In this document: piece after piece, positions 62,300-64,000 of the stretch
Numbering within the stretch: position 1 is the stretch's first letter
How the letters are laid out: each line of letters starts with the position of its first letter
NCBI GenBank assembly: GCA_013416795.1
Contig: RQSC01000026.1
Location: forward strand, 738,126-802,125
DNA: 64,000 nt
DNA from: Prasinococcaceae sp. CCMP 1430
Taxonomy: Eukaryota > Prasinodermophyta > Palmophyllophyceae > Prasinococcales > Prasinococcaceae
Reading direction: 5' to 3'
The notes under the pieces: generated by a model
What the model was told of the DNA's origin: nothing
Database searches by the model: none
What the model saw: only the letters and a program-made list of their open reading frames with translations
Program-made: the position numbers and the translations under genes

Positions 62300-64000
62300 T
62301 CATCGCAGCCCTCCGAGGTGCTGTGAAACGAGCAAGGCCTGCGCGAGCATGGCCTGCGTAAGCTGGTCTTGCTGCTTCCGCGCGGCGTTTGCTGTGGCTG
62401 CCGCCAGCTGGCTCGCGTGCTGCCCCTGGGCCTGCGCCTGCAGCTGGTGCAGCTGTGCGCGCGCCGCCTGCGCCTGCAGCTGCAGCTGCGCCTGCGCAGC
62501 CTGCGCCTGCGCCTGTGCTTGTGCCTGCGCCCGCCGCTGAACTTCTTGCTGCACGGCGAGCGCGGCCGCCTGCTGCTGCACCTGCGCCTGCGCCTGCGCC
62601 AACATTTGCCGCGCCTGGGCCTGCGCCTGGAGCTGGGCGAGGGCGTGCGCCTTCTGCTGCGTTTGCTGCTGCGCCAGCGCTTGCGCCTGTTGCTGTTGTC
62701 TGGCGGCGCCACTGAGCGCGGCCGCGTATGCCGCGAGCGCAGAGCTCGTCTGCTGCTGCTGCCGCCGCTGCTGCGCCAGCTTCTGCTGCAGGTGGTGGTG
62801 AGCCTGCGGGGACATTCTTTCCGCCTGTGAGGACGGTGGAATGGGCTTGCCCGTGATTTCGACCATCCCCGTCGTCGCCGGGGATTGCGCAAGCCTGGTC
62901 GGGCTGCCTTGTCCGCGCGCGCTGGCAGCCGCGCGCGCGCCCTCCACCTCCGCCGCGGGGACGGGCCTGCTGAGCTCACCGGCCGAGCGGGCGCCGCCAG
63001 AATGGGACTTCGGCTTCTCGAAGGGCGCGTGCGGCGCGCCGAAGCGCGCCTCGAGCGCGGCCTCCGCGCAGAAGACGCCGCGCGGCGACTCGCTCGGCAC
63101 CCCGGCGGACGGGGACGCCCTCGCAGCAGCCGCGGCAGCGGCGGTGGCAGCGGCGGCGGCGGGGCGGCGCTCTTCGGCGGGATCCTTCTGCGGCAGCGGC
63201 TGCTGGGCCACCGGGACCGCGGTGGCCACGGGCGTGGCCTGCGCGTGCGCCCAGCGCAGGAGCGTCCCCTGGAGCTCGGCGGGCGGCGCGGCGATCCTGA
63301 TGCGCGCTTGCTTCGACTGCTGGTGGGGGGACGCCTGCGCGGACTGCAGCGCTGCCGTCACGGCCGTTTGGGTTGCGGCCGACACTGCCACCGCGGGCGC
63401 GGGGGCTGCCGTCGTGCTGGCGGGCACCGTGACGACCACGTTGCTGCCGCGCTCAGCGCTGGCGACAGCGTCTCCCCAGCGGAGCGCGGTACGCGGCGGC
63501 GTGTTGGGTGCGCGCGCGACGACCGCGGCGGTCGTGGCGGCCACTGAGGACGCGCCAATCGGCGCGGCCACGACAGTCGCCATGCTGGTCTTGTTGCTGA
63601 TCGGGGTGGCGGGGGCGGCGGCGTTCTTCTCCGTAGAGCGCTGAGGCGAGCCGAACGCGCTGCTGGGCGGCAGCGCTGCGACGCCGCGGCGGATGGCGCC
63701 GTCGCTCCCGGTGGTCGTGCTGCTGCTGCCGCGCTGCCCCCCGCCGGCGTCCCTCAGGGGCGGGTGCGCGCCGATGTCCAGGGGCAGCGACCGAGTGTCC
63801 TTGCCGGCGTTGGCCTCGCTGACGCGCGCGGCGAGCCTCGCGGCCTGCACGAGGCTGTCGCGTCCGAGGCGCGTCGCCACCGGGCGGACGCACTTCTGGC
63901 CGCCCCTCTTCTTGGCCGAGCTCTGCGGCTTGGAGCAGCCCGCGGCGCCCAGCGAGGCCAGCGACGCGGCCGCGGCGTCCCTGCTGGCGCGCGCGCGCGT
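62300..64000 (-). CDS. Gln/Ala-rich protein, running off the window
   Basis: The frame is open from the window end to TGA 62300-62302, at least 566 aa; the start lies beyond 64000. The first visible part is basic (SAKKRGGQKCVRPVATRLGR). The middle is Ala/Ser/Thr/Pro-rich and disordered. The last 170 residues are dominated by Gln and Ala (e.g. QQQAQALAQQQTQQKAHALA), encoded partly by a CTGCGC hexanucleotide repeat (about 62420-62620 on plus), and end MLAQALLVSQHLGGLR. Such Q-rich helical tails occur in transcription coactivators, but no DNA-binding or catalytic domain is visible. Identity unknown. Confidence 0.6.
   Translation of the reverse strand, partial: TRARASRDAAAASLASLGAAGCSKPQSSAKKRGGQKCVRPVATRLGRDSLVQAARLAARVSEANAGKDTRSLPLDIGAHPPLRDAGGGQRGSSSTTTGSDGAIRRGVAALPPSSAFGSPQRSTEKNAAAPATPISNKTSMATVVAAPIGASSVAATTAAVVARAPNTPPRTALRWGDAVASAERGSNVVVTVPASTTAAPAPAVAVSAATQTAVTAALQSAQASPHQQSKQARIRIAAPPAELQGTLLRWAHAQATPVATAVPVAQQPLPQKDPAEERRPAAAAATAAAAAAARASPSAGVPSESPRGVFCAEAALEARFGAPHAPFEKPKSHSGGARSAGELSRPVPAAEVEGARAAASARGQGSPTRLAQSPATTGMVEITGKPIPPSSQAERMSPQAHHHLQQKLAQQRRQQQQTSSALAAYAAALSGAARQQQQAQALAQQQTQQKAHALAQLQAQAQARQMLAQAQAQVQQQAAALAVQQEVQRRAQAQAQAQAQAAQAQLQLQAQAARAQLHQLQAQAQGQHASQLAAATANAARKQQDQLTQAMLAQALLVSQHLGGLR

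Overview
This is a nuclear fragment from a GC-rich eukaryotic microalga. Supporting evidence: GT-AG spliceosomal introns; flagellar genes (SHIPPO-repeat protein, LRRC56/ODA8, MAPK15); nonsense-mediated decay factor UPF2; a kinesin-6; the AP-3 mu subunit; a BEACH protein; a plant-type L-galactono-1,4-lactone dehydrogenase (ascorbate synthesis); dihydroxyacid dehydratase (branched-chain amino acids); and an ELF4 (DUF1313) domain. Several 3' flanks carry TGTAA, the green-algal poly(A) signal, and TTTAGGG-type telomeric repeats occur internally, so a prasinophyte-grade green alga is my best guess. Haptophytes or stramenopiles are not excluded, and the species is not identified. No tRNA, rRNA, CRISPR array or complete transposon was seen.

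Layout. 0.3-4.4 kb: SHIPPO protein (+), LRR-kinase (-), and a poorly resolved pair of small genes. 4.8-9 kb: a tail-anchored coiled-coil protein and a Pro/Thr-rich surface-type protein, both minus, joined at a single N at 8295 that I read as an assembly seam. 10-16 kb: hypothetical protein (+), FkbM-type methyltransferase (-), ankyrin protein (-), small membrane protein (+). 16-26.5 kb: UPF2 (-) and a 1,656-aa coiled-coil protein (+). 26.8-33.3 kb: transaldolase-like protein without its catalytic lysine (-), kinesin-6 (+), secreted alpha/beta hydrolase (-). 33.7-41.4 kb: LRRC56 (+), ZPR1-like protein (-), a 621-nt N gap, dihydroxyacid dehydratase (+), CinA/MoCF-domain protein (-). 41.4-43.2 kb: gene-free, with an 81-bp direct repeat and an AT-rich island. 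43.2-53.7 kb: AP-3 mu (-), WDR81/GFS12-type BEACH protein (+), ELF4-domain protein (-), GLDH (+). 53.8-64 kb: PLAT-ankyrin protein (-), MAPK15 (+), BFR2/AATF (-), and a Q/A-rich protein running off the end (-).

Organisation. Strand alternates almost strictly, so genes form tight convergent pairs (stop-to-stop spacing about 120-300 bp) separated by longer divergent promoter regions. A short element, consensus GTGCGTTTTGAYGK, recurs about 18 times, and every copy I found lies in upstream or divergent DNA. It is the best candidate here for an undescribed regulatory element. Other candidates are a TATCATCGCG element, TATATAAACCC boxes (one inside a 20-bp tandem repeat) and an unusual GTGCGT 5' splice-site preference. 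Most genes are housekeeping or flagellar; there is no operon-like logic beyond shared divergent promoters.
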